Positions 25,165 to 38,046 of a stretch of DNA of 64,000 bases are shown here, piece by piece; the first letter of the stretch is position 1; each line of letters begins with the position of its first letter. The notes under the pieces were generated by a model that was not told where the DNA came from, ran no database searches, and was given only the letters and a program-made list of their open reading frames with translations. The DNA is from Sphingobium naphthae (GTDB lineage Bacteria > Pseudomonadota > Alphaproteobacteria > Sphingomonadales > Sphingomonadaceae): positions 123,251-187,250 of the forward strand of contig NZ_JAJGNO010000010.1 in the NCBI RefSeq assembly GCF_020782235.1. Reading direction: 5' to 3'. The translations under genes were made by a program, and so were the position numbers.

Positions 25165-27236
25165 GCGATTTTCCTCGTCCCGGCGATCCACGCGCCGTGC
25201 GCTTGCTTGAGGATGCTGAGATTACGGATGCATGCAGCGACCCTGTGCGTGATCGCCTGATCCTCGCCGCCTTGGTGATCCGATTGTTGTGTTGCCTCGA
25301 ACAAGGAATCAAGCGTCAGGCTTGTCGCCGGATCATCGAGCGCCGCCGCGTCTAGGGCAGCGTTCCCGAAGTGGAGCGCGCGCTCGGAAATCCTGTCATC
25401 CTGTAACGCGGCCCTGAGCCGGAGCGCGGTCCGCCCATAGTGCAGTGCCCCGAGCGCTTCGGTCAGAACCGCAGCGGCCACTGATGGCCTCGCCTTCAGA
25501 CTGACGGCGATGTTTACGAGGCGGTGGTGCTGAAGATGCTCCCAAGCGTGCCGACGCCCGGTCCATCCTTTGCGGATCGCCATCGTGACAGCTCTCCGGA
25601 ATGCTGTCTCGTAGCGATGGGCCCTCGCGACAGGGTTGAAGGGGAGGATAAGCTTGAGGACCAACAGAGTGGCGATCACGGCGACCATCCAACCCAGCGC
25701 CTCGTTCAGGAAGAAGGCGCCGTCGAACAGCATCTGGTTCTGCGCATAGACCAGCGTGTTGAAAGCCACGAGGAAACCCATGCCATCGAACACGTAGCGT
25801 GGCACCGTCGTTGCGTAGAACCCGGCAAGCCAGAAAGGCAGCATCGATGCGATCAACAGCGGAAAGCCATTGACCGACGGAAGCAGGAGAAAAACGCATA
25901 TGAACGCGGCTGGCAGGGCAACCAGCGTCCCCCTCACAAAAGACCACGCGCCTCCCACCGGATCGCCGGTCATTGCCATGAGGATGCTGTAGGGCGCCAG
26001 CAGAAGCAGCATGAGTGGCCATTGCTGCAGACCCACACCGATACCGATACCGCCAGCGATGACGATCGACAAAAGGGCGCGCACGCCGTTCTCCACGGCC
26101 GCAGTCCAGTCGCGATGGAAATGGAAGCCGCGTGTGGGGTGCGCATGCACGCCGTTAAGCCCCAGTAAGCCAGCGATGCCACTTTCCCAGTCCTCGATGA
26201 CCTCGAGCAGCTGATCGAGCGCGATGATCACGTCGGCGCGGTCATGGGCGACCTCAAGCTCGGCGATGATCTGATGGAGGCTGAGGTGAAGCCCCCGAAT
26301 TTCTGCAAGTGCGGCTTGGAGACCGGCCCGGTCGCCGGTCTCGATGCGACCGATAGCCGCCGGCAGATGAGCGCCTACTAGTTCGCGAGCCTTGAGAAAC
26401 GACGGGTCCCGGGCGACGGAGGCAAAGGCGAGTTCGCGCGCACCAAGCAAGGCGGCGAACATCCCCGCCAGCCCCTCGCGGACCGCTCCGACGCGCACCG
26501 CGACATCCGTTGATTCAGCCCTGCTCAGTTCGAGCAGGTCTTCGATTGCGAACATGTCGGCTATGTGGGTGGCGCCCACATCCTGGACTCGCTCCGGATT
26601 GTTTTCCACACGATCAAGCACGAGGCGCCCAATCATGGTCAATTGCCTTGTGATCGCACCTTCAAGTTTGCCGCGAGCGGCGCGCCTGGAGAAAATCGCC
26701 GTCACAAGCCCAAGGCAGACGACACCGACCGCCACGCTTGCCACCCGTCCCAGCACGATGCTCAGTGCGTTTTCGGGAACTTCGAGCGCACCATAGGTTG
26801 CAAAGCCCAGTGTATAGCCCGCAACCGCAGGTCCGGTTGATCGGAACCCGCGAATGAGCGTCGCGGCGCCGCTACATATGCCTAGCCAAAGCCCGAAGAA
26901 AATGAGGAACAACGCAGGGGCCTGAATGAAGAGGCCCATGACGATGATAGCGGCAATGCCGCCAACCACCGTACCTGCCAGTCGCCAGCTTCCCTTCGCC
27001 AGCACGGCGCCCTGATTCATGTTCGCGACAAGCATCACGGTCGAAGCGGCCGAATAAGGCTTGTCCATCTGAAGGGTATAGGCGACCCAATAGGCGAGCG
27101 CGGCGGCGGTTACCGAGCGAAAGACATAGGCCCAGCGCGGCGTGAGCAGGTCAAAGACTTTCAGCTGCCGGGTTGCGAGGCCAAGGGCGTTCGCGGTCCT
27201 GCCGCCGAGCCGACTTTCAATCGTCTGCAGCCTCAT
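25161..27236 (-). CDS. FUSC-family inner-membrane aromatic-acid exporter (AaeB-like)
   Basis: The 691-residue protein has two blocks of membrane helices, about 35-175 and 375-530, separated by a long soluble helical region, the FUSC/AaeB architecture. The start region includes LLTPRWAYVFRSVTAAALAYWVAYTLQMDKPYSA, typical of the family. AaeB exports hydroxylated aromatic acids; the substrate here is not known. It is the first gene of a four-gene minus-strand operon (FUSC, DUF1656, HlyD, NodT). The divergent GntR gene 307 bp away may control it. Confidence 0.91.
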   Translation of the reverse strand: MRLQTIESRLGGRTANALGLATRQLKVFDLLTPRWAYVFRSVTAAALAYWVAYTLQMDKPYSAASTVMLVANMNQGAVLAKGSWRLAGTVVGGIAAIIVMGLFIQAPALFLIFFGLWLGICSGAATLIRGFRSTGPAVAGYTLGFATYGALEVPENALSIVLGRVASVAVGVVCLGLVTAIFSRRAARGKLEGAITRQLTMIGRLVLDRVENNPERVQDVGATHIADMFAIEDLLELSRAESTDVAVRVGAVREGLAGMFAALLGARELAFASVARDPSFLKARELVGAHLPAAIGRIETGDRAGLQAALAEIRGLHLSLHQIIAELEVAHDRADVIIALDQLLEVIEDWESGIAGLLGLNGVHAHPTRGFHFHRDWTAAVENGVRALLSIVIAGGIGIGVGLQQWPLMLLLLAPYSILMAMTGDPVGGAWSFVRGTLVALPAAFICVFLLLPSVNGFPLLIASMLPFWLAGFYATTVPRYVFDGMGFLVAFNTLVYAQNQMLFDGAFFLNEALGWMVAVIATLLVLKLILPFNPVARAHRYETAFRRAVTMAIRKGWTGRRHAWEHLQHHRLVNIAVSLKARPSVAAAVLTEALGALHYGRTALRLRAALQDDRISERALHFGNAALDAAALDDPATSLTLDSLFEATQQSDHQGGEDQAITHRVAACIRNLSILKQAHGAWIAGTRKIA

Positions 27237-27543
27237 CCCCTGACGCCCAAAGCGCAGGCGGTGGCTTCGCGCACATCCATTTTGATTGTGACTGACATGG
27301 GCAGGATTGTCCTGGGTTAGCGGGTGTCAGGGCCGGAGACTCCAAGCCTGCTCACCCTTTAACATCCAATCATCCTACCTTTCTCTTTCCAAAGTTTCAA
27401 GCTGTGGTAAGCTGGTCAACGATGATGGCATTCGCCGACCGCGGCGATGCTGGGCGCCAAGGCCCCGGAAAAGCGCGGATTTCGGTCATATATTGAACGC
27501 CAAATTGATGGGATGACCGGATGAAATCCGCTAGGAGAAGTCG
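27237..27543. promoter_or_regulatory. Divergent intergenic region between FUSC operon and gntR
   Basis: This 307-bp stretch has no convincing gene. It must hold the promoters for the FUSC operon and for gntR, whose GGAGAAG ribosome site is at its right end. No clear GntR palindrome was found. Confidence 0.5.
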
Positions 27544-28239
27544 ATGACTCGAAACGCAACCCTAACGCAGGCGCCTCGCCGGTCGCTTGTCGACTCGGCA
27601 ATCGAACAGATCCGCACCCAGATTGAGAGCGGGGCCTGGCGTGTGGGCGAGCGCATCCCCAAGGAACAGGAGCTTGCGGACCTGTTGGGCGTCAGCCGCA
27701 ATACGACCCGCGAGGCGATCAGGGTCCTGTCTCATGCTGAAGTCCTGGAAGTTCGCCAAGGTGATGGAACTTACGTCCGGCTGAACGTCGATCCGACGGA
27801 GGTTATGCGACGGGTGAGCCGCTCTAGCCTCCACGATCATTTCGAGTTGCGCGCCATGCTCGAGGCCGAAGCGGCCCGTCGCGCGGCGACCCAGCGCTCC
27901 GATGCAGACGTCATCAAGTTGCGGAAACTCCTCAAGGTTCGCGGAAATCAGGAAGACCACAGCCGTCTGGAGAAGTTCGTCGATGCGGATATCGCCTTTC
28001 ACAGTGCTCTTGCGTCCGTTTCAGGCAACACAGCGCTGATCGAGCTCTATCGCTACTTCTCGCAGGCGATCCGCTCCGGGGTCTGGTCGGTCCTTGACGA
28101 GGTGGACCTGCCCGAACCGGCCCTTGAAGCGCATGAGGCCATCGTAGACGCCATCGAGCGAAAGGATGCGGAAGGCGCGGCGCTCGCGGTCCGTGAAGTC
28201 GTCGGTCCGCTCATCAAGGCGCTGGCCGACAGGAGCTGA
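27544..28239 (+). CDS. GntR/FadR-type regulator with FCD ligand domain
   Basis: The 231-residue protein has a GntR winged helix (IESGAWRVGERIPKEQELADLLGVSRNTTREAIRVL, 31-66) and an all-helical FCD domain. The FCD metal/ligand residues are suggested by ELRAMLEAEAA, DADIAFHSAL and EAHEAIVDAI. FCD regulators answer to small carboxylic acids. Position opposite the AaeB-like pump suggests control of aromatic-acid efflux, which is inference. It is followed after 44 bp by a cueR paralog. Confidence 0.91.
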   Translation: MTRNATLTQAPRRSLVDSAIEQIRTQIESGAWRVGERIPKEQELADLLGVSRNTTREAIRVLSHAEVLEVRQGDGTYVRLNVDPTEVMRRVSRSSLHDHFELRAMLEAEAARRAATQRSDADVIKLRKLLKVRGNQEDHSRLEKFVDADIAFHSALASVSGNTALIELYRYFSQAIRSGVWSVLDEVDLPEPALEAHEAIVDAIERKDAEGAALAVREVVGPLIKALADRS

Positions 28240-28283
28240 AAAGCGAGATACTATCCAGGGACCCTGAGCGCAGGAGAAGAGGA

Positions 28284-28754
28284 ATGAACATAGGGCAAGC
28301 CGCAAAGGCGTCAGGCGTATCCGCCAAGATGATCCGCTACTATGAACAAACTGGCCTCATCCCAAAGGCTGACCGGCGCGACTCCGGGTATCGCGATTAT
28401 TCGGATGCCGATGTTCACAATCTGCGCTTCATTCGTCGGGCGCGGGACATGGGATTTGCGGTCGCCGAGATCAACGACTTGTTGAGCCTGTGGCGGGACC
28501 GTTCGCGACAGAGTGCGGATGTAAAGAAGATTGCCCAATCCCATATAGACGAGTTGAGTGCCCGGATCACCGCTCTCGAGCAGATGCGCGGGACGCTTCA
28601 GACACTCGTTACTGGCTGTGTCGGCGATGCCCGACCAGACTGCCCGATCATCGCGGACCTGGAAGAGCCGGCTGAAGACCGCGGGAGCGTCTACAAACCC
28701 GATGGCGTGGCGCGGCTAAGGCACCAGTCGATTACCAAAAGGCGGGTCACCTGA
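28284..28754 (+). CDS. Second CueR-type MerR regulator
   Basis: The 156-residue protein is nearly identical to the first CueR over its first 40 residues and similar throughout. S77, C112 and C120 (CVGDARPDC) are kept, so it should sense Cu(I) or Ag(I). The tail after residue 125 differs. A GGAGAAGAGG ribosome site precedes the ATG. No CueR-type target promoter adjoins it; candidate targets are at 13785, 13833, 17017 and 35898. Two CueRs in one window suggest recent duplication or joining of two resistance modules. Confidence 0.92.
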   Translation: MNIGQAAKASGVSAKMIRYYEQTGLIPKADRRDSGYRDYSDADVHNLRFIRRARDMGFAVAEINDLLSLWRDRSRQSADVKKIAQSHIDELSARITALEQMRGTLQTLVTGCVGDARPDCPIIADLEEPAEDRGSVYKPDGVARLRHQSITKRRVT

Positions 28755-28953
28755 TGATGCAGGCCGCGGTAAGCCACTGGCACGCCCCTGCGGCGGAAAA
28801 ACAAGGTTTCGACATAGAAATCTTGATTTCCTCGCGAATGCAGCAGCCGTAATCAATGGACAAAGCATCGCGTGTCTCCATGAACCGTAGACTTGCCGAT
28901 GCTAATATCGTTCAGTTCCAACACGCCCCTTCCGCCACTGTCTTGAGCTACAC

Positions 28954-29298
28954 ATGACGACACAGCGTAATTCTGTTCCCTATGGCGCCAAGAAGGCCGG
29001 CGCGATGCGTGAGATGGCGCAGTCGGAGCGGCTAGACTTCATTGCCGAGGGCCTGACGATCATTCTGACAAGCGCGCGTGGGTTTTGGAACGCCGCTGAG
29101 AAGCTGACCGACAATCCCCGGGAAGCGTCTGTTCTCGAAGGCTTCGCCGAGGAAGAATCTGCGAAAGCGCTGATCTTGCTCGATCTGGTTCGATGCCCGC
29201 CTTCCAAGGTCGATGGGCGCATCGGGCGCATTGTGAAGAACTTCTACAGCCATCTTGCCAGGCTCATATACGCCAAGGCGCAGAGCTGGCGGCCCGTC
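28954..29298 (+). pseudogene. AbiV-like (HEPN) gene truncated by an IS21 end
   Basis: About 115 residues resemble the N-terminal part of AbiV/HEPN proteins: LTIILTSARGFWNAAEKL, then EASVLEGFAEEESAKALILLDLVRC with the family's EE-x-x-K pattern. AbiV blocks phage translation in lactococci; related HEPN proteins are usually about 200 residues. The frame runs on to 29376, but from 29299 the DNA is the end of an IS21-type element, so the C-terminal half is lost. The HEPN catalytic segment would lie in the lost part. Family assignment is moderate. Confidence 0.55.
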
Positions 29299-29810
29299 TG
29301 TCAAACGGCGTTCAAAAGGGACCCCCGATCGGCGTCGAAGAGGGACCCCTTTTCGGATATGATGTTGGTTTGTTGAAGATGGCCTTGCGCTGCGTGCGGC
29401 GGAGGGCGGGCGTAGCCCGACCGGAGGCGCGCGCAGCGCAAGATAGATTTTTGAAGGCGCCGAAGGTGGCTGTCAGCTGCGGTTTTTGAAGCGCCAGCTG
29501 TCGTTGCCCGTCTCGACGATATCGCAGTGGTGGGTGACGCGGTCGAGCAGCGCCGTGGTCATCTTGGGATCGCCGAACACGGTCGGCCATTCGCCGAAGG
29601 CGAGGTTCGTGGTGATGATGACGCTGGTCCGCTCATAAAGCTTGCTGATGAGGTGGAACAGCAACTGCCCTCCCGAGCGGGCGAACGGCAGATAACCGAG
29701 CTCGTCGAGAACGATCAGGTCGAGCCGCGACAGCTGCGCCGCCAGGGTCCCGCCTTTGCCGATCCGGGTCTCCTCTTCGAGGCGTGTCACCAGTTGCGGT
29801 GGACGTGCGC
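29299..29810. mobile_element. IS21-family remnant
   Basis: The left boundary begins TGTCAAACGGCG and contains two copies of AGGGACCCC in quick succession (29318-29352), like the ends of IS21-type elements. The only coding part left is the C-terminal third of istB on the minus strand. No istA is present, and the right boundary near 29800 interrupts another gene, so the element is deleted and immobile. The exact right junction cannot be placed by eye. Confidence 0.75.
29473..29790 (-). pseudogene. istB: istB fragment (IS21 helper ATPase, C-terminal part)
   Basis: The frame gives about 105 residues of IstB: the Walker [13 protein letters not shown], then [29 protein letters not shown] and [21 protein letters not shown], all strongly conserved in IS21 helpers. 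The Walker A and N-terminal domain are missing. The apparent start is only a GTG within the original reading frame. Confidence 0.88.
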
Positions 29811-29972
29811 GGCCGAACCCGCCGCGCGCGTCGCTTCGCTCTTGCTGGCGACGCGACCTTGACGGGATCGCTTGAGGCGAAGGGCCACCGCAGGCGCAGC
29901 CGCCAGCAAGACGAGGGTTCCCGCGATCGCTAAACCGCGCGCGCGCTTCAACATGGGATCATTATTCTGCAT
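29810..29972 (-). pseudogene. Small membrane protein gene truncated by the IS21 remnant
   Basis: The ATG at 29972 follows the outer-membrane factor stop by 11 bp and has a GAGG ribosome site. The product has a hydrophobic helix ([19 protein letters not shown]) and a basic tail. The frame continues to 29787 but crosses into IS-derived sequence, so the native C-terminus is unknown. It would be the fourth gene of the RND operon. The boundary at about 29810 is approximate. Confidence 0.45.
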
Positions 29973-29983
29973 GGATGCCTCGT

Positions 29984-31455
29984 TTACTGTCGGGTCGAAG
30001 GTGCCTGATCGAGGCCAGCTGCTATCGACTGTGCCGTCCAGCCGCCGCCAAGGGCCTTGTAGAGATTGATGAGGTTCGAGAGGCGGGCGAGCCGCGCCCT
30101 GACGAGCGCCTGCTGCGATCCGTAATGGGCGCGCTGCGCATCCAGCAGCGCCAAATTACTGTCCTCGCCTTCCTTGAAGCGCTGCTCGGAGAGTTTGTAG
30201 GCCGCTCCGCTGGCTGCCTCGCGCGACTGCTCGGCTTTGATCTGATCATCGAAAGTCCGCTGTCCTGCGAGACCATCGGACACCTCCCGAAACGCCGTCT
30301 GGATCGCCTTCTCGTAAGTTGCGATCTCGATGCTTTTCTGGACCTTCGCCTGCTCCAGATTAGCGCGCAACGCGCCGCCGTTGAAGATGGGCAGGTTGAT
30401 CCGGGGCATGAAGCTCCAGGCACCCGAGCCACTCGTGAACAGGTCATCGAGGCTTGAGCTGGCTGTCCCGCCCGATCCGGTCAGCGTAATGGTCGGGAAG
30501 AAGGCGGCCCGCGCCGCGCCGATCGAGGCGTTCGCACCCTTGAGACTGTGCTCGGCAGCCCGGATGTCGGGCCTTCTCGTGAGCAGGTCCGAGGGCAGTC
30601 CTGCCGGTATTTTCGATGTTACGATTCCATCCGGGAGCGTCGTGGCGTTGTCGAGCTGGGTCGCAAGGTCTGGGGAAAGCGGTTCGCCGAGCAGGAGCGC
30701 GAGCGCATTGCGATCTTGCGCTGCAAGTCGGGTATAAGTCGCAACATCCGCCTCGGCTGTGCGAAGAGCAACCTCCGTCCTGCGCAGATCGAGCTTGGCA
30801 ATGTTGCCCACCTCGACGAGCTGGTTTGTGAGGTCGTAGGAAGTCTTCTGGGTCGCCAGGGTATCTTGCGAAAGGCGCAACATGGCCTGATCGGCGCGAA
30901 GCGTCAGATAGGCATTCGCCACTTCGGCGACGAGGCTGAGCTGAGCAGCGGTCCGGTTCTCCTCGACCGCGAAATAGGCTTCCCTCGCCTGATCGCTGAG
31001 ACTGCGGATGCGACCCCACAAATCAAGCTCCCAAGCCGAAACAGCAGCGCCGACCTGATATTGCCGCCGGTTGTAGAATAGATCCGACGGGAGTTTTTGC
31101 GCCGTGCCCTCCGCCCCAACGCTGAGGGTGGGAAGGAGCTCGGAACGCTGCACGCGATACCGTGCGCGCGCCGCTTCGACGTTCAAGGCTGCGACCCGAA
31201 GGTCGCGATTGTTGGTGAGCGACTTCTCGACAAGCTGATGGAGGAGCGGATCTGCGAAGAAATCCTTCCAGCCAATGTCAGCCGCCGACTCCTCGCCTGT
31301 CGAGGCGACATCACCATAGGCAGCGCCCACAGGGAAGCTCTCGCTCACCGGGGTGACCGGCCGCTCATATTTGGGTGCCATGGTCGCGCATCCTGCGAGC
31401 GCGACCGAGGCGAGAAGTGCGGCAAACCTTGCGCCGCGTTGCTTGTAGGGCGCGA

Positions 31456-31459
<4 letters not shown>
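29984..31459 (-). CDS. RND efflux outer-membrane lipoprotein (OprM/NodT family)
   Basis: The 491-residue protein has a lipoprotein signal (LLASVALAGC) and two TolC-like repeats with landmarks IGWKDFFADPLLHQLVEKSL, VSAWELDLWGRIRSL and LLTRRPDIRAAEHSL, ending in LYKALGGGW. It is the outer-membrane channel of the RND pump encoded upstream. The ATG overlaps the RND stop (ATGA). Confidence 0.94.
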
Positions 31460-34631
<3,172 letters not shown>

Positions 34632-34632
<1 letters not shown>

Positions 34633-35822
34633 CAGCGTGCCTCCGCAGCAGGCTTGGCGGCGGCCTGCGGATTACCGTTGCCCTGGCTCTGCTGCATCGG
34701 CCCCTTGCGCGGCACGACCTGCATGCCGGGACGCACGAGACCCTTGATGATGACGGTGTCCGAGGGCTGCAGGCCGGACTTGATCACGCGCAGGCCATCG
34801 ACGATCGGACCGAGCTCGACCGGGCGGAAGTCGACCTTGTTGCCCTTGGCGAGAATGAGAACGAAGCTCTTGCCTTGATCGTTACCGACGGCCTGGTCGT
34901 CGATGAGGATCGACTGCTGGCGCTCGCCGGTAACAAGCCGGATTCTGGCGAACAGGCCAGGCGCAAGGGCACCGTCAGTATTCTGGACGAGCGCGCGAGC
35001 GCGAATGGTGCCCGCGCTGCGATCGATTCCATTGCCCAGGAAGTCCAGCGTCGCAGTGCGCGGGAACCCTTCGTCGGTCATGAGGCCGAACTCGACCGGC
35101 AGCTTAGTCGCGGTGCCCGCGCGCCGCGCCTTTTCCACGAAGCTCAGATAGGTGGCTTCGTCGATGTCGAACTCAGCGTACAGCGGATTGACGGACTTGA
35201 TGGTCGTCAGCGGGGTCGCCTGCGCGCCGCCGGCAACCACATTGCCTTCCGTCACAAGAATGCGATCGACCCGGCCGCTGATGGGCGCTGTGACCCGTGT
35301 GAAAGACAGATCGAGGCGCGCTGCGGCAACAGCAGCCCTCGCCGCCTGAGTCGACGCAAGCCCGGCGCGGCGCTGGGCAACTGCGGCGTCATACTCCTTG
35401 CGGGAGATGGCACCCGTCGCGATCAGACGCTCGGCCCGCGCAAAGTCGGCCTGAGCCTGTGCCGCCTGGGCTTCCGCCTGCGCAAGATTGCCCGCGGCCT
35501 GATCGACAGCGACCTGGAAGGGACGAGGATCGATCCGGAAGAGGGTCTGGCCCTGACGGACCATGCCACCTTCAGGCACATCGACCCCGATGATCTGTCC
35601 GCTCACCCGTGGCCGTAGTTCCACCGACTTGGGCGCGGTAAGCGAACCGTTGAATTCGCTGGACGGTGCCAGTTCCCGGACGATGACCTGTGCGACGGGC
35701 ACCTGAGGCGTCGGTGGGCCGCCCTGCCCTTGCTGGCCTCCCGAGGGGCCCCCGCAAGCTGCAAGAAGCAGTGCCATTCCAAGCGCCCCCGATGACAGCA
35801 GAGTCGCGACTGATTTTCGCAT
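34632..35822 (-). CDS. RND periplasmic membrane fusion lipoprotein (AcrA/MexE-like)
   Basis: The 396-residue protein has a lipoprotein signal (GALGMALLLAACGG) and the standard fusion-protein order: lipoyl half (RPRVSGQIIGVDVPEGGMVRQGQTLFRIDP), coiled coil, second lipoyl half (VTAPISGRVDRILVTEGN) and beta-barrel. The ATG at 35822 is chosen over an upstream start because of the AAGGAAAG site and because the operators lie at 35898-36090. It is the first gene of a minus-strand tripartite pump operon. Confidence 0.94.
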
Positions 35823-35897
35823 AATTTCTTTCCTTAATTCAGCCACTTCTGCCGGACCCCCGGACAATGGCTTCCCACCTGTTTTCCCGGGGATGCG

Positions 35898-35920
35898 GGT
35901 TCCAAGCATTGGAAGGTCAA
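35898..35920 (-). promoter_or_regulatory. CueR-type promoter/operator of the RND pump operon
   Basis: On the minus strand TTGACC is followed by the dyad CTTCCAATGCTTGGAACC, the same layout as the copA promoter, with a 19-bp spacer to a -10-like CATCCC. It lies 76 bp upstream of the fusion-protein ATG and suggests copper control of this pump. Confidence 0.72.
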
Positions 35921-36068
35921 GCGCAGATTCGCGGTGACCACTCGATTTTTCCGCCTCTGCGTCGTGACGAAGCTGGCTCGCAGAACGCACGGAAAACCGC
36001 ACTTTTTTGCACCCATTTCGATCCTCAACGTCGCGGAATACGGCCCACCTCTTCATACTCATGTATGT

Positions 36069-36090
36069 TATATGAATATGTGTTGATATG
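36069..36090. promoter_or_regulatory. SmtB-like operator upstream of the RND pump
   Basis: TATATGAATATGTGTTGATATG matches the site in front of the SmtB-like gene (20980-21001, minus strand) at about 17 of 22 positions. It lies in the 375-bp gap 35823-36197, which otherwise has no gene. It suggests a second, zinc-type input to the pump. Confidence 0.5.
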
Positions 36091-36197
36091 TTAGTCGTCA
36101 AGGCGCGACCGAGATGCAATCGGCGCGCGCCAAGGCACGCTGCCGAAGCAGACGCTATCTTGAGATCGTGATTGTCAGGGCTTTCTGGCCGGCCTGC

Positions 36198-36713
36198 TCA
36201 GGCGCGGCCGGTTCCCGCCTCAATCTCGGACGAGATCAACTGGATTTGCAGGGTGTGGCGTTCCCGCAAGGATTGGACGATGAGCAAATCATGCTCGTCG
36301 CGGGCTTCGCTCGTGTCGAACAGCTCCGTGGTATAGCAACCGCGAGCCATAGAAAGGCCCTGCCCCACTGCTGCTGCTCGGTAGTCCTTGGGCCAGTAGA
36401 AGAGGCTGATCCAGGGCCATCCGGGTCGGGAGGGGGTATAGCGCGTGACGATCAACCTGTCCGAATGAAACGCCGTCGGCTGATGGTCGAGGAGATCCGG
36501 GGTCACCATGGCCGGGCGCTCCGCATCAAAAAAAGCATTCAGTTCTGCACGTTCATCCTCGTTCTCGATGATGATCGGATAGTAGCGACCGAGCGCCAGA
36601 CCGGCGCCGCGGTTCTTTTCAGGCAGATCGAGGACTAGAACCACCGGGCACCCGATTAACGGCGAGGGATAGACGCACTGTTCTCGCGCCAAGTGATCTG
36701 CAAGGCGAACCAT
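36198..36713 (-). CDS. Unrecognised protein, last gene of a four-gene membrane operon
   Basis: The product (171 residues from the ATG at 36713) has no recognised family. Visible features are a hydrophobic strand CPVVLVLDLPEKN, a YYPIIIENEDERAELNAFF segment, and SRPGWPWISLFYWPKDYRA. No signal peptide or membrane helix is clear. The ATG forms TGATG with the stop of the upstream gene; a GTG at 36782 is open but would overlap the neighbour by 70 bases. Function unknown; context says it works with the membrane proteins encoded upstream. Confidence 0.6.
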   Translation of the reverse strand: MVRLADHLAREQCVYPSPLIGCPVVLVLDLPEKNRGAGLALGRYYPIIIENEDERAELNAFFDAERPAMVTPDLLDHQPTAFHSDRLIVTRYTPSRPGWPWISLFYWPKDYRAAAVGQGLSMARGCYTTELFDTSEARDEHDLLIVQSLRERHTLQIQLISSEIEAGTGRA

Positions 36714-37186
36714 CAGATCGGGGGCGGTTCGTAGCGACCACGCCTTATCGCGCGCTCTACGTCGAACAGATATCCGCGCCACGGCAATTTCTGATCGGCC
36801 CTGGGGAGCGTCTCGCGCATCCGGGCCGCCTCGATGGATCGAATTTCCAGAGCCGCTTGACGCACCTCCGGGCCATCCCGAAACCAGGCATAGACACTGA
36901 CCGACTTGACCAGCAGCCAGGGACCGAGCGCCACCACGGCGAACATCATGGCCGCATAATGCTTAGCGCCTAAGGTGAGTCCAGCCAGGATGTACACACC
37001 AATCGCGATGGCGCTGCCAATACCAAGCGTCGGCGCCCTGCGAGTCTCATACAGAAAGACGATCCGCCACAGGTCACGGGTGAGGCTAAGCAGCGCCACC
37101 CATATGAATGCGAGGAAGACCAAGGTCAGCAAGAGCCCGTAAAGACCTCCTGCGTCTTGTAGCAAGTTTGACGATCCGGCATTCAC
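36713..37186 (-). CDS. Membrane protein of unknown function
   Basis: The 157-residue protein has about three hydrophobic segments: LYGLLLTLVFLAFIWVALLSL (15-35), LGIGSAIAIGVYILAGLTLGA (54-74) and YAAMMFAVVALGPWLLVKSVSVYAW (77-101). A soluble basic tail follows, with LPWRGYLFDVERAIRRGRYE. No family is recognised. It overlaps the upstream gene by ATGA and shares one base with the downstream gene (TGATG). Confidence 0.68.
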   Translation of the reverse strand: MNAGSSNLLQDAGGLYGLLLTLVFLAFIWVALLSLTRDLWRIVFLYETRRAPTLGIGSAIAIGVYILAGLTLGAKHYAAMMFAVVALGPWLLVKSVSVYAWFRDGPEVRQAALEIRSIEAARMRETLPRADQKLPWRGYLFDVERAIRRGRYEPPPI

Positions 37187-38043
37187 GCGAGCGGCACCTC
37201 CGGTTCGTCCGGCACTTCCTCGTCGATCTGCTCGAGCAGTTCATCCGCGATGCTGCGCACGACGATATTATTGATCACACGCGCATCCAGCGCGACCACG
37301 CCGCCGGCATAATCCTTTTCATGATGCCGAACGCCGCTATGAGGCTCCGCCTCCTCCGCGTCCCCGGGCAGCAGGCGCTCGATCCAGCTCTTTTTGGGTG
37401 GGTCGTCGTCGAACGTCCCCAGTTCGTAGAGAAACCGCTCAGGCCGCGCGAGAGCGATCGAGAGGATTTCGCCCTTGTCGCCTTGACGGATGTCGATGAT
37501 CGGCCCTTTGTACGCGATGCCGTACTTCCCGCTCATCGTAGCGGTAAAGACATGTCCCACGGGCGTGTACCCATTCTCGGCCGGGCGCGTGATGTGCTCG
37601 AAGACCCAGCCTTGGCCGTTCAGGTCATATTCGTCGAAGGCCAGTTCGAAGGTTTCGCCGAGCACGAAATTCACGAGCGCGACCATTTCGGTAATGAGGA
37701 CCATGCCAAGCGCGACCGCGCCGCTGAACGCCATCGGTTTGTTTCCTGCCACAGCGGCAAAGAAGCTGGTCAGCGGATTCTCGATTTTCGGGCCAAGATC
37801 AAGGACCGGATAGGCATCATGAAGTGCCGTCACGAAGGCGAGCGCGCCTTCGATTGCGGCCCATGCCACCAGATGGACGACAATCGAGACGGCTGCGGCC
37901 ATGACCAGCGCGCTGATAGTCGTTAGGGCGAGTTCGGGGCGCCTGGCGCCTCCGCGCCTGGTCCGAAAATTGAACGCGGCTAGGACGGCGAGGCCGGGCA
38001 GTAGGACGAGCACGCTCGCCAGCAGGCCGAGCGTCAACGCCAT
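37183..38043 (-). CDS. Membrane protein with C-terminal cytoplasmic domain, unknown function
   Basis: The 286-residue protein has an N-terminal helix (LGLLASVLVLLPGLAVLAAF) and further hydrophobic segments near 40-70 and 105-130, then a soluble strand-rich part (VGHVFTATMSGKYGIAYKGPIIDIRQGDKGEILSIAL). The architecture is somewhat like DUF6338-type proteins, which I cannot confirm. The C-terminal tail is acidic (ELLEQIDEEVPDEPEVPLA). It lies 3 bp after the 62-residue gene and overlaps the next by ATGA. Confidence 0.7.
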   Translation of the reverse strand: MALTLGLLASVLVLLPGLAVLAAFNFRTRRGGARRPELALTTISALVMAAAVSIVVHLVAWAAIEGALAFVTALHDAYPVLDLGPKIENPLTSFFAAVAGNKPMAFSGAVALGMVLITEMVALVNFVLGETFELAFDEYDLNGQGWVFEHITRPAENGYTPVGHVFTATMSGKYGIAYKGPIIDIRQGDKGEILSIALARPERFLYELGTFDDDPPKKSWIERLLPGDAEEAEPHSGVRHHEKDYAGGVVALDARVINNIVVRSIADELLEQIDEEVPDEPEVPLA

Positions 38044-38046
38044 CGA

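Noticed and set aside
36714..36782. GTG start extending the last gene of the membrane operon
   Set aside because: It would overlap the upstream gene by 70 bases; the ATG giving TGATG fits better.
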